From Arthrobacter sp. 24S4-2 (GTDB lineage: Bacteria; Actinomycetota; Actinomycetes; Actinomycetales; Micrococcaceae): a stretch of 64,000 nt of DNA. The stretch is taken from the NCBI RefSeq assembly GCF_005280255.1, contig NZ_CP040018.1:4650001-4714000 (forward strand). Reading direction: 5' to 3'. This document shows positions 35,312 to 43,838 of this stretch, piece after piece. The notes under the pieces are model-generated. The model was not told the DNA's origin. It did no database searches and was given only the letters and a program-made list of their open reading frames with translations. Positions within the stretch are counted from its first letter, which is position 1, and each line of letters begins with the position of its first letter. Made by a program: the position numbers and the translations under genes.

Positions 35312-35578
35312 ATGGGTGCCATGAACGAACTGATTGACCAGGCCGCTGTTGGCACGCTGGTCCGCGTGCTGGCGGACGCCGCCCCCAACGTCGCGTGGTC
35401 GGGTGTTGCTGACGCCGGCGCATCGCTTGCGAAACTTAGCCTCCGCGAACGCACCGACCACGTGAGCCGGGCGCTCCTTGCCGACCTCGCTGCCGCATCC
35501 GGCCCGGCGGAATATTCGACGGCGGCGCGCATCTTCCGCCGCGCCTTGCGGAACAGTGACTTACGTCACCGTGGATGA
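35312..35578 (+). pseudogene. DNA alkylation repeat protein, N-terminal fragment
   Basis: Reads MNELIDQAAVGTLVRVLADAAPNV, LSLRERTDHVSRALLADL and YSTAARIFRRALRNSD, the first helices of an AlkD-like DNA-alkylation-repeat glycosylase-type protein. After about residue 83 the family sequence stops and the frame closes within a few codons. The remaining ~130 or more residues are absent. Sequence after about 35562 belongs to an unrelated oxidoreductase, so this is one side of a rearrangement junction. A TAGCCT box six bases before ATG 35312 resembles a leaderless promoter. Confidence 0.65.
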
Positions 35579-36035
35579 CGCCGCGTGGGCAACCTTCTGG
35601 CTCACAGGAGACTTCGGCGCCTCAGTCGAAGCATCCCGTGTGGCGACCGGCCAGAAGAACAGCCTTCAGATAGAGATGTACGGCACCGACGGCGCGTTGA
35701 CCTTCAACCTGGAGTCGCTGAACGAACTCAGGTTCCTGGACGCGACCCTGCCGGTTCGAGAGCAGGGCTTCCGCCGGATTCTCGTCAACGAACCCGAACA
35801 CCCCTACATGGATGCCTGGTGGCCGCAGGGCCATGTGATCGGCTGGGAACACACCTTCACGCACCAGATCCGGGACTTCCTTCTGGCTGTCGATAGCGGG
35901 TCCGCGCCGTTGCCGTCGTTCGAGGAAGGCCTCAACGTCCAGCGCGTCCTGGCCGCCGTCGAAGGATCAGCCAAAAGCAAGAGCACGCTCACCCCCGTTG
36001 GCCACAAGTCTTTAGACACAGTTGAAGGATCCTGA
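35564..36035 (+). pseudogene. Gfo/Idh/MocA oxidoreductase, C-terminal fragment
   Basis: The plus-strand frame from about 35564 reads VTVDDAAWATFWLTGDFGASVE, GTDGALTFNLESL, GHVIGWEHTFTHQIRDFLLAV and SFEEGLNVQRVLAAVEGSAKS, the C-terminal beta-sheet domain of a sugar/inositol dehydrogenase-like protein. The N-terminal NAD-binding Rossmann domain is missing. It ends one base before the sugar isomerase gene, so the original operon order was oxidoreductase then isomerase. Confidence 0.7.
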
Positions 36036-36036
36036 C

Positions 36037-37038
36037 ATGTCCCGCCCGTATACCCTGTTCACCGGCCAGTGGGCCGACCTGCCCTTCGAGGAAGTCGCGC
36101 GCCTCGCCTCCGGCTGGGGCTACGACGGCCTCGAAATCGCCGTCTCCGGGGACCACCTGGACGCCTGGCGCTGGGACGAGCCCGGCTACGTCGAGTCCAA
36201 ACTCGCCGTGCTGGAGAAGTACAACCTGAAGGTCTGGGCCATCTCCAACCACCTCAAGGGCCAGGCCGTCTGCGATGACCCCATCGACTTCCGGCACGAA
36301 GCCATCGTCGGGTCCCGGGTCTGGGGCGACGGCGACCCCGAAGGCGTCCGCCAGCGCGCCGCGGAGGAAATGAAGCACACCGCCCGGCTCGCCAAAGCCC
36401 TCGGCGTCGACACCGTCGTCGGATTCACCGGCTCCTCCATCTGGCAATACGTCGCGATGTTCCCGCCGGTCCCGGAGAAGGTCATCGAGGCCGGCTATCA
36501 GGACTTCGCGGACCGCTGGAACCCCATCCTGGACGTCTTCGACGAATGCGGGGTCCGCTTCGCCCACGAGGTCCACCCCTCCGAAATCGCCTACGACTAC
36601 TGGACCACCGTCCGCACCCTCGAAGCAATCGGGCACCGCCCGGCGTTCGGGCTGAACTGGGACCCGTCCCACTTCATGTGGCAGGGCATCGACCCCGTCT
36701 CCTTCATCTGGGACTTCAAGGACCGGATCTACCACGTGGACTGCAAGGACACCAAGCTCCGCCCCACCGGCCGCAACACCGTGATGGGCTCGCACCTGCC
36801 CTGGGGCGACCCACGCCGCGGCTGGGACTTCGTCTCGGCCGGACGCGGCGACGTCCCCTGGGAATCCTCCTTCCGGGCGCTGACCGCGATCGGCTACCAC
36901 GGCCCCATCTCCATCGAGTGGGAAGACGCCGGCATGGACCGCCTCCACGGCGCCCCCGAAGCCCTCGCAGCGCTGAAGAAGTTCGACTTCCCCGCCTCCC
37001 AGACAAGCTTCGACGCCGCCTTCAGCAGCAAGGACTAG
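36037..37038 (+). CDS. sugar phosphate isomerase/epimerase
   Basis: A 333-residue xylose-isomerase-like TIM barrel. SRPYTLFTGQWADLPFEEVARLASGWGYDGLEI opens it; metal and substrate positions include NHLKGQAVCD, VGFTGSSIW, FAHEVHPSEIAYD, NWDPSHF, HVDCKDTKL and ISIEWEDAGMDR. AAGGA precedes ATG 36037. It is paired with the oxidoreductase remnant, typical of inositol or sugar-acid catabolic operons. With its partner broken and promoter unknown, expression may be altered. Confidence 0.88.
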   Translation: MSRPYTLFTGQWADLPFEEVARLASGWGYDGLEIAVSGDHLDAWRWDEPGYVESKLAVLEKYNLKVWAISNHLKGQAVCDDPIDFRHEAIVGSRVWGDGDPEGVRQRAAEEMKHTARLAKALGVDTVVGFTGSSIWQYVAMFPPVPEKVIEAGYQDFADRWNPILDVFDECGVRFAHEVHPSEIAYDYWTTVRTLEAIGHRPAFGLNWDPSHFMWQGIDPVSFIWDFKDRIYHVDCKDTKLRPTGRNTVMGSHLPWGDPRRGWDFVSAGRGDVPWESSFRALTAIGYHGPISIEWEDAGMDRLHGAPEALAALKKFDFPASQTSFDAAFSSKD

Positions 37039-37253
37039 CCGTGGCTGGTTCTCAGTGGGTGGAATCAGCAGGGGTTCCATCCTTGGGTTTTCACCGGATG
37101 GGAACAAAGACCATGGGCTCAGTCCGGCAGTCGCAGGCACCGCACACGCTCATACCTGAATGCATACCGGATCCCTCAGCGGAGCCGGTGAGATGCCGAG
37201 ATGACGACCGAAGCCGAGATGTGTGCCTTATTTTGGCGGTCCGGGCAGGCGCT

Positions 37254-37757
37254 ATGGATGCCTCGGGCCTGTTGTATCAGGCGCACCGGAAGGCCGCCTT
37301 GGCGTTCGCCCGGTCAATAGTCCGGGACACGAACGACGCTGAAGACGTCTTTCACGAGGCTTTCACCAAGACCATCCAAGCGATCACCAACGGCGCAGGC
37401 CCATCGGAGAACTTCTTGGCTTACCTAAACACCGCGGTCCGAACGACGGCGGCCGGTTGGTGGAAGCGCAACTCTCGGGAACTGCCCGTCGAAACCGGCG
37501 ATCTGGACCACTGCGTCCCCCGCGACCCACGTGATGAGGAGGACCTCCTCGACCACGCCGCCTACGAACACGTCATCGCAGCGCTGCTATCCCTGCCCGA
37601 GCGGTGGCAGAAGGTCCTCTGGTACGCCGACGTGCTTCAGCACAAACCACGCCACATCGCAACACTGATGGGCATCACTCCCAACGCTGCTTCCGCGCTG
37701 ATACTGCGTGCCCGCAACGGCCTTCGCGGGGCCTACGCCGATATGCTCAAGGCATAG
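37254..37757 (+). CDS. ECF-like sigma-70 family factor
   Basis: A 167-residue protein with sigma region 2 (ALAFARSIVRDTNDAEDVFHEAF) and region 4 (LPERWQKVLWYADVLQHKPRHIATLMGITPNAASALILRARNGLR). No anti-sigma gene follows. The ATG at 37254 (MDASGLL) is chosen because upstream in-frame sequence has no sigma-factor character; the true start could be earlier. The C-terminus ends shortly after region 4 so no extra domain is present. Confidence 0.75.
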   Translation: MDASGLLYQAHRKAALAFARSIVRDTNDAEDVFHEAFTKTIQAITNGAGPSENFLAYLNTAVRTTAAGWWKRNSRELPVETGDLDHCVPRDPRDEEDLLDHAAYEHVIAALLSLPERWQKVLWYADVLQHKPRHIATLMGITPNAASALILRARNGLRGAYADMLKA

Positions 37758-38450
37758 GCCCCAAAAGGAAACCTGTGGGTTCAGCTTGGCTGAACTGTTT
37801 GTGATGCTGCAGCCGGCCCGGAACTTCGTTGTTCCCTGGCGGCGCGGCTTTCGTGGTCATACGTGGGTGTCGCGATGAACGGCGGTCCGCCGCTGGTGAG
37901 TGGCCACCGTGGTTCGCCCTGGGCGGCGGACCGCCCGACGTTTGGAAGGTTCCTGGTCCTCTTCTGGTGAGTGGCCGGGCGGCGTATTGGGGGAAACGCC
38001 GCCCGGCACTTGTTCTACTTTACTGGGTGTCTTCGGTCTGGGTTTGGTGCTTGTCGAGGATGATCTGTTCGACTTCGCTGGCCTTGTATCTTCTCCGGAC
38101 TACTGTCCGTCGTCAACACTCATTGTGGCTGGCGGCTGTTCTTAGGCTCCGCTTTGTGACTGGACGGTACGGCCTTGGCTAAGAAGAGTGGTACTCAGTT
38201 CTTTCTGTATCCCGTCGCCGTCTCTGTCTTTTTCCGGTCCCGTGCAGTACGTCAAACCCACGGTTATCTGCGGCTTCTGGGACGAGGGGTCCGCTGGCCG
38301 CACAATTTACTGCGGCATGGACGGGCGCAGAGTCGACCTGGCCCGATTACATCGGGCCCCGAAGTTATGGATAGGCCGGCTAACCCGGTGGAAACTCGGC
38401 GAGTCCCCAATTTCAGAGAAGGCAGCCCACTGCCGACTTGGCGTTTGGAT
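37758..38450. other. gene-poor region with hairpin and possible HTH remnant
   Basis: No intact gene is supported. It contains a perfect 12-bp stem (37974-37985 with 37996-38007), a repeated CTGGTGAGTGGCC (near 37893 and 37965), and on the minus strand about 38110-38020 a short run RRRYKASEVEQIILDKH ending in a stop, similar to the end of an excisionase/HTH protein but without a start. It looks like decayed mobile or regulatory DNA. Confidence 0.4.
37974..38007. terminator. strong GC hairpin
   Basis: Arms GCCGGGCGGCGT and ACGCCGCCCGGC pair perfectly around a ten-base loop; the right side is followed by ACTTGTTCTACTTT. It may terminate transcription from the sigma-factor gene or from the minus-strand remnant. 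Confidence 0.45.
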
Positions 38451-39356
38451 CTATAGGTAGTCACTGGCTCGTTCGCGGGCGATCTCCAGCAGGGTGGAGT
38501 GAAAGGCAACCTCGGCCGGGGCGTAGACCTTGTCCTCACGCTGAGCCAGCAGTACCCGCCGCAGCGGGGCAGCGGAGCCCAGACTCAGCACCGTCACGTC
38601 GGGATGCTGAAGTGCCACAGCGGTCTTGGGGACAATGGCCACGCCCATTCCGACGCTGACCATGGCCTGGGCCTCCTGGTAGTCGTTGGCCAGGAAGGCG
38701 ATCTTCGGTTCGAACCCGGCGTCGTGGGCGGAACGCTGCAGCACCTCCACCACCGGGTGGGCCTCGGCGCGCACGATCCACGACTCGTTGCGTAGGTCCG
38801 CCATGCTTACCTGCTCCCGGTCGGCGAGCGGGTGGCTGCGGGCCACCAGGATCACGGTGCTCTCGCGGAAGACCTCTGTTACGCGGATGGAATCGTCCCG
38901 GAACGGATTCCAGGGGTAGTCCCAGAGCAGGCATAGCCCGGTGACCCCGGACTGCAGATCCGCCACAAGTTCATCGAAGCGAGCGCTGCGCAAAGAGAGG
39001 CCGATGGCCGGGTAGCGCTTCTTGAAGGTCCGGATGACGATGGGCAGGAAGGAACCGGCCAATGTTGGGAATGTACCCACGGTCAGGGACCCCCGGTTGA
39101 GGCCGGCAATCTGGCCCAGGTCGGACCGGGCTGCCTGCATCTGCCATACAATCTTGCGGGCGTGCCCAGCCAGCACCTGACCAGCCTCGGTCGGCACGAC
39201 CCCACGGGAACGGCGGTTCAGCAGCGGCTGCCCGACCTCCTGTTCAAGCTTGCGCAGCTGCTGGGAGACTGCAGACGGCGTGTACATCATCAGCTCGGCG
39301 GCGGCTGTGATGGATCCCTGCTCCACGACCTCCAACAGCAGGGCCAAGCGCCTCAT
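38451..39356 (-). CDS. LysR family transcriptional regulator
   Basis: A 301-residue regulator. MRRLALLLEVVEQGSITAAAELMMYTPSAVSQQLRKLEQEVG is the N-terminal winged helix; the periplasmic-binding-like effector domain starts at GSLTVGTFPTLAGSFLP and ends near VAIVPKTAVALQ. CAGGAG lies nine bases before ATG 39356, better than a TTG at 39389. Divergent placement before the PrpF-MatC genes suggests it senses a tricarboxylate or related acid (TcuR-like role inferred). A LysR-type palindrome AAGCAATGCTT lies just upstream at 39384-39394. Confidence 0.88.
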   Translation of the reverse strand: MRRLALLLEVVEQGSITAAAELMMYTPSAVSQQLRKLEQEVGQPLLNRRSRGVVPTEAGQVLAGHARKIVWQMQAARSDLGQIAGLNRGSLTVGTFPTLAGSFLPIVIRTFKKRYPAIGLSLRSARFDELVADLQSGVTGLCLLWDYPWNPFRDDSIRVTEVFRESTVILVARSHPLADREQVSMADLRNESWIVRAEAHPVVEVLQRSAHDAGFEPKIAFLANDYQEAQAMVSVGMGVAIVPKTAVALQHPDVTVLSLGSAAPLRRVLLAQREDKVYAPAEVAFHSTLLEIARERASDYL

Positions 39357-39381
39357 GTCGAATAACTCCTGAGCTTCGTCG

Positions 39382-39402
39382 TTAAGCAATGCTTTATCCT
39401 CC
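39382..39402. promoter_or_regulatory. LysR-type operator candidate, copy 1
   Basis: TTAAGCAATGCTTTATCCTCC contains the palindrome AAGCAATGCTT. A second copy, 18 of 21 bases alike but in opposite orientation, lies at 39618-39638 inside the inverted segment. Before the inversion the two copies would have been direct repeats, as for tandem LysR sites. Confidence 0.4.
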
Positions 39403-39486
39403 TGCTTTTTTAGTTCATCCCCTGCAGAAACGCCACGTCTCCTGTCTTTCTTAGCGGAAGTAGCACCTCTGGATCTGCTGGACTAT

Positions 39487-39522
39487 GGTGCCGCCGCGCA
39501 TCCACTGCGCTTTAATCTTCAT
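39487..39522 (-). pseudogene. start of PrpF gene 1, inverted relative to its body
   Basis: On the minus strand ATG 39522 reads MKIKAQWMRGGT, the characteristic PrpF-family N-terminus, then departs into an unrelated IVQQIQRCYFR and stops. GAGGAG and CGGGAAA precede the ATG. The rest of the gene (starting SKCWVF) lies on the plus strand from 39666. Flipping 39487-39665 joins the two codon for codon. Confidence 0.7.
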
Positions 39523-39617
39523 GGTGTTTCCCGCTTCTCCTCGTGCCTCGGATTTCGATGAGGTCCTGAGAAAAGATTGAGCCAGATCACAGCTTTAGAC
39601 AATGTTGGATTTTCGAG

Positions 39618-39638
39618 GGGGATGTAGCATTGCTTAAG
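39618..39638. promoter_or_regulatory. LysR-type operator candidate, copy 2 (inside inverted segment)
   Basis: Reverse complement of a near-copy of 39382-39402, including the AGCATTGCT palindrome. It would have been the prpF-proximal operator before inversion. Confidence 0.35.
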
Positions 39639-39665
39639 TCATTGTGGTTAAAAGGCTGAGGCCCA

Positions 39666-40736
39666 AGCAAGTGCTGGGTGTTCGAAGCGGAGCATCTGCA
39701 GGAGGGCGGCATCAGCCTGGATGTGCTGCTGCCCCGGCTGTTCGGCAGTCCCGATCCCCGCCAGGTCGACGGCGTGGGCGGGGCCACCTCCACCACCAGT
39801 AAAGCCCTGATCCTGCACCGGCCCGGCGCCGACGGCGTTGACGTTGAGTACACCTTCGCCCAGATAGGCATCGAAGAGGCCGCCGTGGACTGGGGCAGCA
39901 ATTGCGGGAACGGCTCAGCTGTAGTGGGCCTGTACGCCGTCGAGAAGGGGTGGGTGCTGCCCACTGGAGACGTCACCCGGATCGTCACCCGCAACACCAA
40001 CACTGGCCGGATCATCATCCAGCGTATGGCCACCCCGGACGGCGCCCTGGCGGAGGTTCCGGACGCACGGATGCCCGGCGTACCGTTCCCTGGCTACCCC
40101 GTTGGGTTGGCTTCCAGGATCCTGCCGGCAAGACCACAGGGGCGTTGCTGCCCACCGGGGCGGCAACCGACACCATCACCGCCGGCGGTACCCGGTGGAC
40201 CGTGTCGATGGTGGACGCCGGAGCGCCGGTGGTGATGCTCCGCGCTGAAGAGCTGGGCCTGGACCCGGCCCGGTACGACAGCTGGCGCGCCGGGGTGGAG
40301 CTCCAGCTGGACACCCTGGAACAGGTCCGGCGGCAGGCGGCGGTCCGGATGGGTCTGGCCCCCACCACCGCCGAAGCGGCCCGGGCGATCCCCAAGCTCG
40401 CCATCGTGGCCGCCCCCTTCGAGGCCGACCCCGGCTGCGACGCCAACGTCATGATGCTTTCCATGGGCAGGCCGCATCCGGCCGTGGCCATCACCGGCAG
40501 CATCGCGCTGACCCTCGCCGCCCGCACCCCGGGCACCGTAATGAACAGCATCACTGGCGACGCTGCGGGAACCACGCTCCGGATGCGCACCCCCCGCAGG
40601 CGTGATCGAGACGCGGAGCGAGGAACACAACGGGAGCCTCCTCGTGGGCGTCAACCGCACGGCCCGCACCATCATCCACCTCCCTGAGGTTTCCGGCAGC
40701 GCCATCGCTGCCTCCCTCGCGGGAGCCACACGCTAA
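39666..40736 (+). pseudogene. PrpF-family isomerase 1, body; missing start and two frameshifts
   Basis: PrpF proteins are cofactor-free isomerases of the diaminopimelate-epimerase fold acting on unsaturated di- and tricarboxylates such as 2-methylaconitate. The body starts SKCWVFEAEHL, with DGVGGATSTTSKA and DWGSNCGNGSAVVG holding the catalytic Lys and Cys. One G is missing at 40104-40106 (expected GYPVGVGFQDPAGKTTG) and one C is extra at 40590-40595, before AGVIETRSEEHNG. The last frame ends at TAA 40734-40736. The N-terminal twelve codons lie inverted at 39522-39487. Even with the slips corrected the gene has no start on this strand. Confidence 0.75.
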
Positions 40737-40746
40737 GGAGACGATC

Positions 40747-40940
40747 ATGACCAAGACTGAAGACCGCACCATTGCCGCTGCGGGCGAGACGCGGGGCGAG
40801 GGTCCCAAGCGTCCCACACGTCGCCGCCGTATCCTACTGATGGCGGTGGCCGCCGGTTTCGCGATCCTGGCTTTGATTGCCCTCGTGCTGGGGGAACATC
40901 TTCACCCCAGGGGCCACCGCGGAACCGGAGCACACCATGA
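40747..40940 (+). pseudogene. small single-span membrane protein, probable frameshift
   Basis: ATG 40747, with GGAG five bases upstream, reads MTKTEDRTIAAAGETRGEG, an Arg-rich patch and a hydrophobic segment ILLMAVAAGFAILALIALVLG. As given the frame then runs far into the next gene. Adding one G to the run at 40890-40894 gives a stop whose TGA overlaps the transporter ATG (ATGA), a normal operon junction. It is possibly a small partner of the carrier; no family recognised. Confidence 0.5.
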
Positions 40941-42193
40941 CCGCTGTCCAGATCATCCCGCCCGTCATCCTCGTTGTCATGTTCGTCGTGGCCACCAAGT
41001 GGCCGCTGAACATTGGCGTGATGGGGCTGGTCGCATCCTTCGGCGTCGGCTACTTCATGCTAGGCATGACGGACAAGCAGATCCTCGAGGAGTTCCCCGC
41101 CAGCATCGTCCTGACGATCATCGGCGTGACCTACTTCTTCAGCATGGCCCAGCGGAACGGGACCATCGACATCATCGTCCAGAACTGCGTGCGCCTCGTC
41201 AGGGGAAAGACGATGCTGCTGCCCTGGGTGTTCTTCCTGATCGCAGCGGCGCTGACCTCACTGGGCACCTTCTCACCGGCCGCCGTCGCGCTGCTGGCAC
41301 CGGCGGCAATCGGATTCGCCTATGAATTCCGCATCCATCCCGTACTGATGGGCGCGTTCATCATCAATGGAGCACATGCGGGCGGCTTTTCGCCGCTGTC
41401 CGTAGCTGGCGTGCTTGTACACGACATCGCCCTTAAGAACGGCTTTCCCGTCTCCCAGGGCGCACTCTTCATGGCCAGCTTCGCCCTCAATCTCATTCTC
41501 TCCGTACTGACAACTGTCCTGTTCGCCCTCATCGGCCGGCTCCGTGACGGCGAAGGCGGCCACCGTGCTGACCTCGACGGCCCCCGCACCACCCGTCCCC
41601 GCGGCCAGCAGATCCTCACGCTGGCCCTGATCGCTGTGATGCTCGTGTGCACCCTGAGCTTCCACATGCCGATCGGTTTTGTTGCCCTCTCCGCCGGACT
41701 CCTGCTGGCGCTGGTCAACGTCAAGGAACATCAAACGTTCATCAGCGGCGTCTCCTGGTCCACCGTCCTGCTGGTGGCCGGCATGATCACCTACGTCTCC
41801 CTCCTCCAGCACGTAGGAGTCATCGATACCCTCGCCGAGCAGGCCCTGGCACTAGGTGCACCGCTGCTCATCGCACTGGTCCTCTGCTACGTCATCGGCG
41901 TAGGATCAGCCTTCGCCTCCTCCACCGCGTTGCTGACCGCATTCATCCCCCTGGCCGGCCCACTGCTGGCCACCAGTTCACTGAGTGCCTCCGGAACGGT
42001 CGCAGCGCTGGCTATCGCCGCCACCGTGGTGGATGTCTCGCCGTTCTCCACCGACGGTGCGCTCGTCGTCGCCAACGCCCGCGACGACGACAGGCAACGC
42101 GTCTACAAGCAGCTGATGGCCTACGCCGGGGGCGTGGTCCTGGTGGCGCCGGCCCTCGCCTGGGCCCTGCTGGTACCCGCCGGCATCATGTAA
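40937..42193 (+). CDS. MatC-like dicarboxylate/tricarboxylate carrier (SLC13-type)
   Basis: A 418-residue permease with a MatC-type N-terminal domain (VILVVMFVVATKWPLNIGVMGLVASF), an Asn/Gly-rich re-entrant motif (GAFIINGAHAGGFSPLSVAG) and a second inverted-repeat half (SSTALLTAFIPLAGPLL, VVDVSPFSTDGALVVAN). About twelve membrane segments. It likely imports a C4-C6 carboxylate. CGGAG lies six bases before ATG 40937. It forms an operon with PrpF gene 1, so its promoter is affected by the upstream inversion. Confidence 0.85.
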   Translation: MTAVQIIPPVILVVMFVVATKWPLNIGVMGLVASFGVGYFMLGMTDKQILEEFPASIVLTIIGVTYFFSMAQRNGTIDIIVQNCVRLVRGKTMLLPWVFFLIAAALTSLGTFSPAAVALLAPAAIGFAYEFRIHPVLMGAFIINGAHAGGFSPLSVAGVLVHDIALKNGFPVSQGALFMASFALNLILSVLTTVLFALIGRLRDGEGGHRADLDGPRTTRPRGQQILTLALIAVMLVCTLSFHMPIGFVALSAGLLLALVNVKEHQTFISGVSWSTVLLVAGMITYVSLLQHVGVIDTLAEQALALGAPLLIALVLCYVIGVGSAFASSTALLTAFIPLAGPLLATSSLSASGTVAALAIAATVVDVSPFSTDGALVVANARDDDRQRVYKQLMAYAGGVVLVAPALAWALLVPAGIM

Positions 42194-42242
42194 CCGTCCC
42201 GCCCCGGCGATCCGCAGCCCTATACTCAAAGATCGGGCCGGT

Positions 42243-42884
42243 CTACAGGTGGTCCGGGTCCGCGGCGTACATCTTTAGCCGGATCTCCAACGCTTCGTTC
42301 ATGTGTCGTGCGGCGATGGTACCTGCCGCTTGCGCGTCACCCTTTTCGATGGCAGCTGTCAGCGCCTCATAATCGGCAAGCACCGCCGGCCATCTGCCCG
42401 GGTAAGTCAACGTCGTCAGGGTGTATCGGCGAACCTGCTGATCCAGGCCGGTCAGCAGGCGCACCAGTGACGGGCTGTGGGCCGCAGCCCAAATAAGGGT
42501 GTGGTACTGCCTGTTTGCTTCGGCGAGGGATTGCCCCTCGGTGGGATCGAGATCAAGCATGCTCTCGAACTTGGCCCGCAGCATTCTGACGTCCAGGTCC
42601 GTCCGCTTCCGTGCCGCTTTGGATGCGGCTGCCTCTTCGAGGACGATCCGGGACTCGTAAATGTCCACGATTTCCTCGGCCGTGTGTGTCCGCACTGCAA
42701 GCGCCTTGCCGCGGCGTTCCAGTAAGCCGTCCTGCTCCAGGCGCTGCAGGGCCTCCCGTACCGGCGTGCGCGAGGCCCCGTATCGCTGGGTGAGCTTCAC
42801 CTCGGTCAGGGTCTCGTCGGGGGAAACGGCCGAACTCAGGATGTCCTCCCGCAAGCGGCTGTATACCGACTTGTCTATAGCCAA
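42243..42884 (-). CDS. GntR family regulator, FCD subfamily (1)
   Basis: A 213-residue repressor/activator. The N-terminal wHTH has LREDILSSAVSPDETLTEVKLTQRYGASRTPVREALQRLEQDGLL; the FCD effector domain has IVDIYESRIVLEEAAA, NRQYHTLIWAAAHSPSL and ARHMNEALE, giving the metal-binding Asp and His. It starts with TTG 42884: AGGAG is well spaced and the nearby ATG at 42889 is out of frame and immediately stopped. A GTATAC site lies at 42961, upstream. Confidence 0.88.
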   Translation of the reverse strand: MAIDKSVYSRLREDILSSAVSPDETLTEVKLTQRYGASRTPVREALQRLEQDGLLERRGKALAVRTHTAEEIVDIYESRIVLEEAAASKAARKRTDLDVRMLRAKFESMLDLDPTEGQSLAEANRQYHTLIWAAAHSPSLVRLLTGLDQQVRRYTLTTLTYPGRWPAVLADYEALTAAIEKGDAQAAGTIAARHMNEALEIRLKMYAADPDHL

Positions 42885-42960
42885 CCCATGCTCCTAGCCG
42901 AGTTTTCGGTGCCCTTTGCCAAACTACATGTTGCCCGGATTCCTTTTGCGTAACCAGCAG

Positions 42961-42966
42961 TATACA
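42961..42966. promoter_or_regulatory. GTATAC operator candidate between GntR-1 and hydrolase
   Basis: GTATACATTTG here matches GTATACATTTA at 46865 and GTATACATTCA at 46750. TNGTATACNA is a typical operator form of FCD-type GntR regulators. Confidence 0.5.
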
Positions 42967-43035
42967 TTTGCATCCATTCCGGAACGGCCGGAGCGGACGA
43001 ACAGCAATGCCCACGAAGGGCGGAAGGGGGGCGAG

Positions 43036-43792
43036 GTGGCGCCACGGGTCCTTTTGGTGCATGGCAGTATGCTCGGCGCTTGGTACTGGGAATCGACGAT
43101 CGACGAGCTCGCGCACTACGGAACCGAGGCTGTGGCGTTCGATCTGCCAGGCCATGGCGAGGACCAGTCACTGCGAGGTTCAATTACTGCCGCGGACTAC
43201 GTCAGGGCAGTTGTAGAGCAGGTGGACGCGGCCCCGTCCCCGGTGATCCTGGTAAGCCACAGCATGGCCGGTCAAGCAATCGCCGCGGCGGCCCTGCAGC
43301 GGCCCACCCGGGTCAAGCACCTGGTGTACTTGAGCGCCCAAGCGCGAGCCTTCGGTCAGTCCTGGGCCGACACGCTGGACCCCGGCATCCGGGCAGCCTA
43401 TGAGGAGTCTGCTGCGGAGCGCGGAGACGGCAGCTATGTCGTGCCTGAGAAGGTCGTTACCACCCGCTGGCTCTCCTCACTGGCTCCGGACGCGCCGTTG
43501 GCCCGCTCCATCCGTTCCCGTCTCACTCCCCAACCGGCCGGCCCCCCCCTTCGAGCCTTCCGACTTCGAGCCTTCCGACCTTTATGCCGGATCGCTGGCC
43601 GATATACCAGTGACGTATATCTGGCCGGTAGACGACAGGCAAAATACCGAACGACGTATGCGCATGTCGCTGTCCAACCTCCCGGCGGCGACCCGCCTGG
43701 TCAGAATCGGCGGCGACCACTGCGCAATGCTGACCAACCCGAGGGAGACCGCGGCCGCCATCAACGACGTTTCCACCAGGCACCCGGGCTAA
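43036..43792 (+). pseudogene. alpha/beta hydrolase, one frameshift
   Basis: A small esterase-like hydrolase. VAPRVLLVHGSMLGAWYWE holds the oxyanion strand-loop, VSHSMAGQA the nucleophile Ser, and GDHCAMLTNP the catalytic His near the end. The frame slips in a run of eight C (43542-43549): the first frame reads LTPQPAGPPLRAF and the correct continuation is PPFEPSDFEPSDLYAG. Removing one C gives about 252 residues. GTG 43036 follows AAGGGGGG. It sits in the tricarboxylate island; an ester or lactone of the substrate is a guess. Confidence 0.7.
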
Positions 43793-43838
43793 AAGCCGGT
43801 TCGCGTTCCCGTCGCCGGCACCCGGCCCCGGCCCCGTC

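Larger units (their letters stand above)
39487..39665. other. 179-bp inverted DNA segment
   Basis: The segment carries the PrpF gene 1 start, ribosome site and probable promoter, reversed compared with the gene body. Reinversion creates a continuous MKIKAQWMRGGT-SKCWVFEAE reading frame. In the present orientation the promoter in the segment points toward the LysR gene. No clear inverted repeat of eight bases or more was found at the two junctions. Confidence 0.65.
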
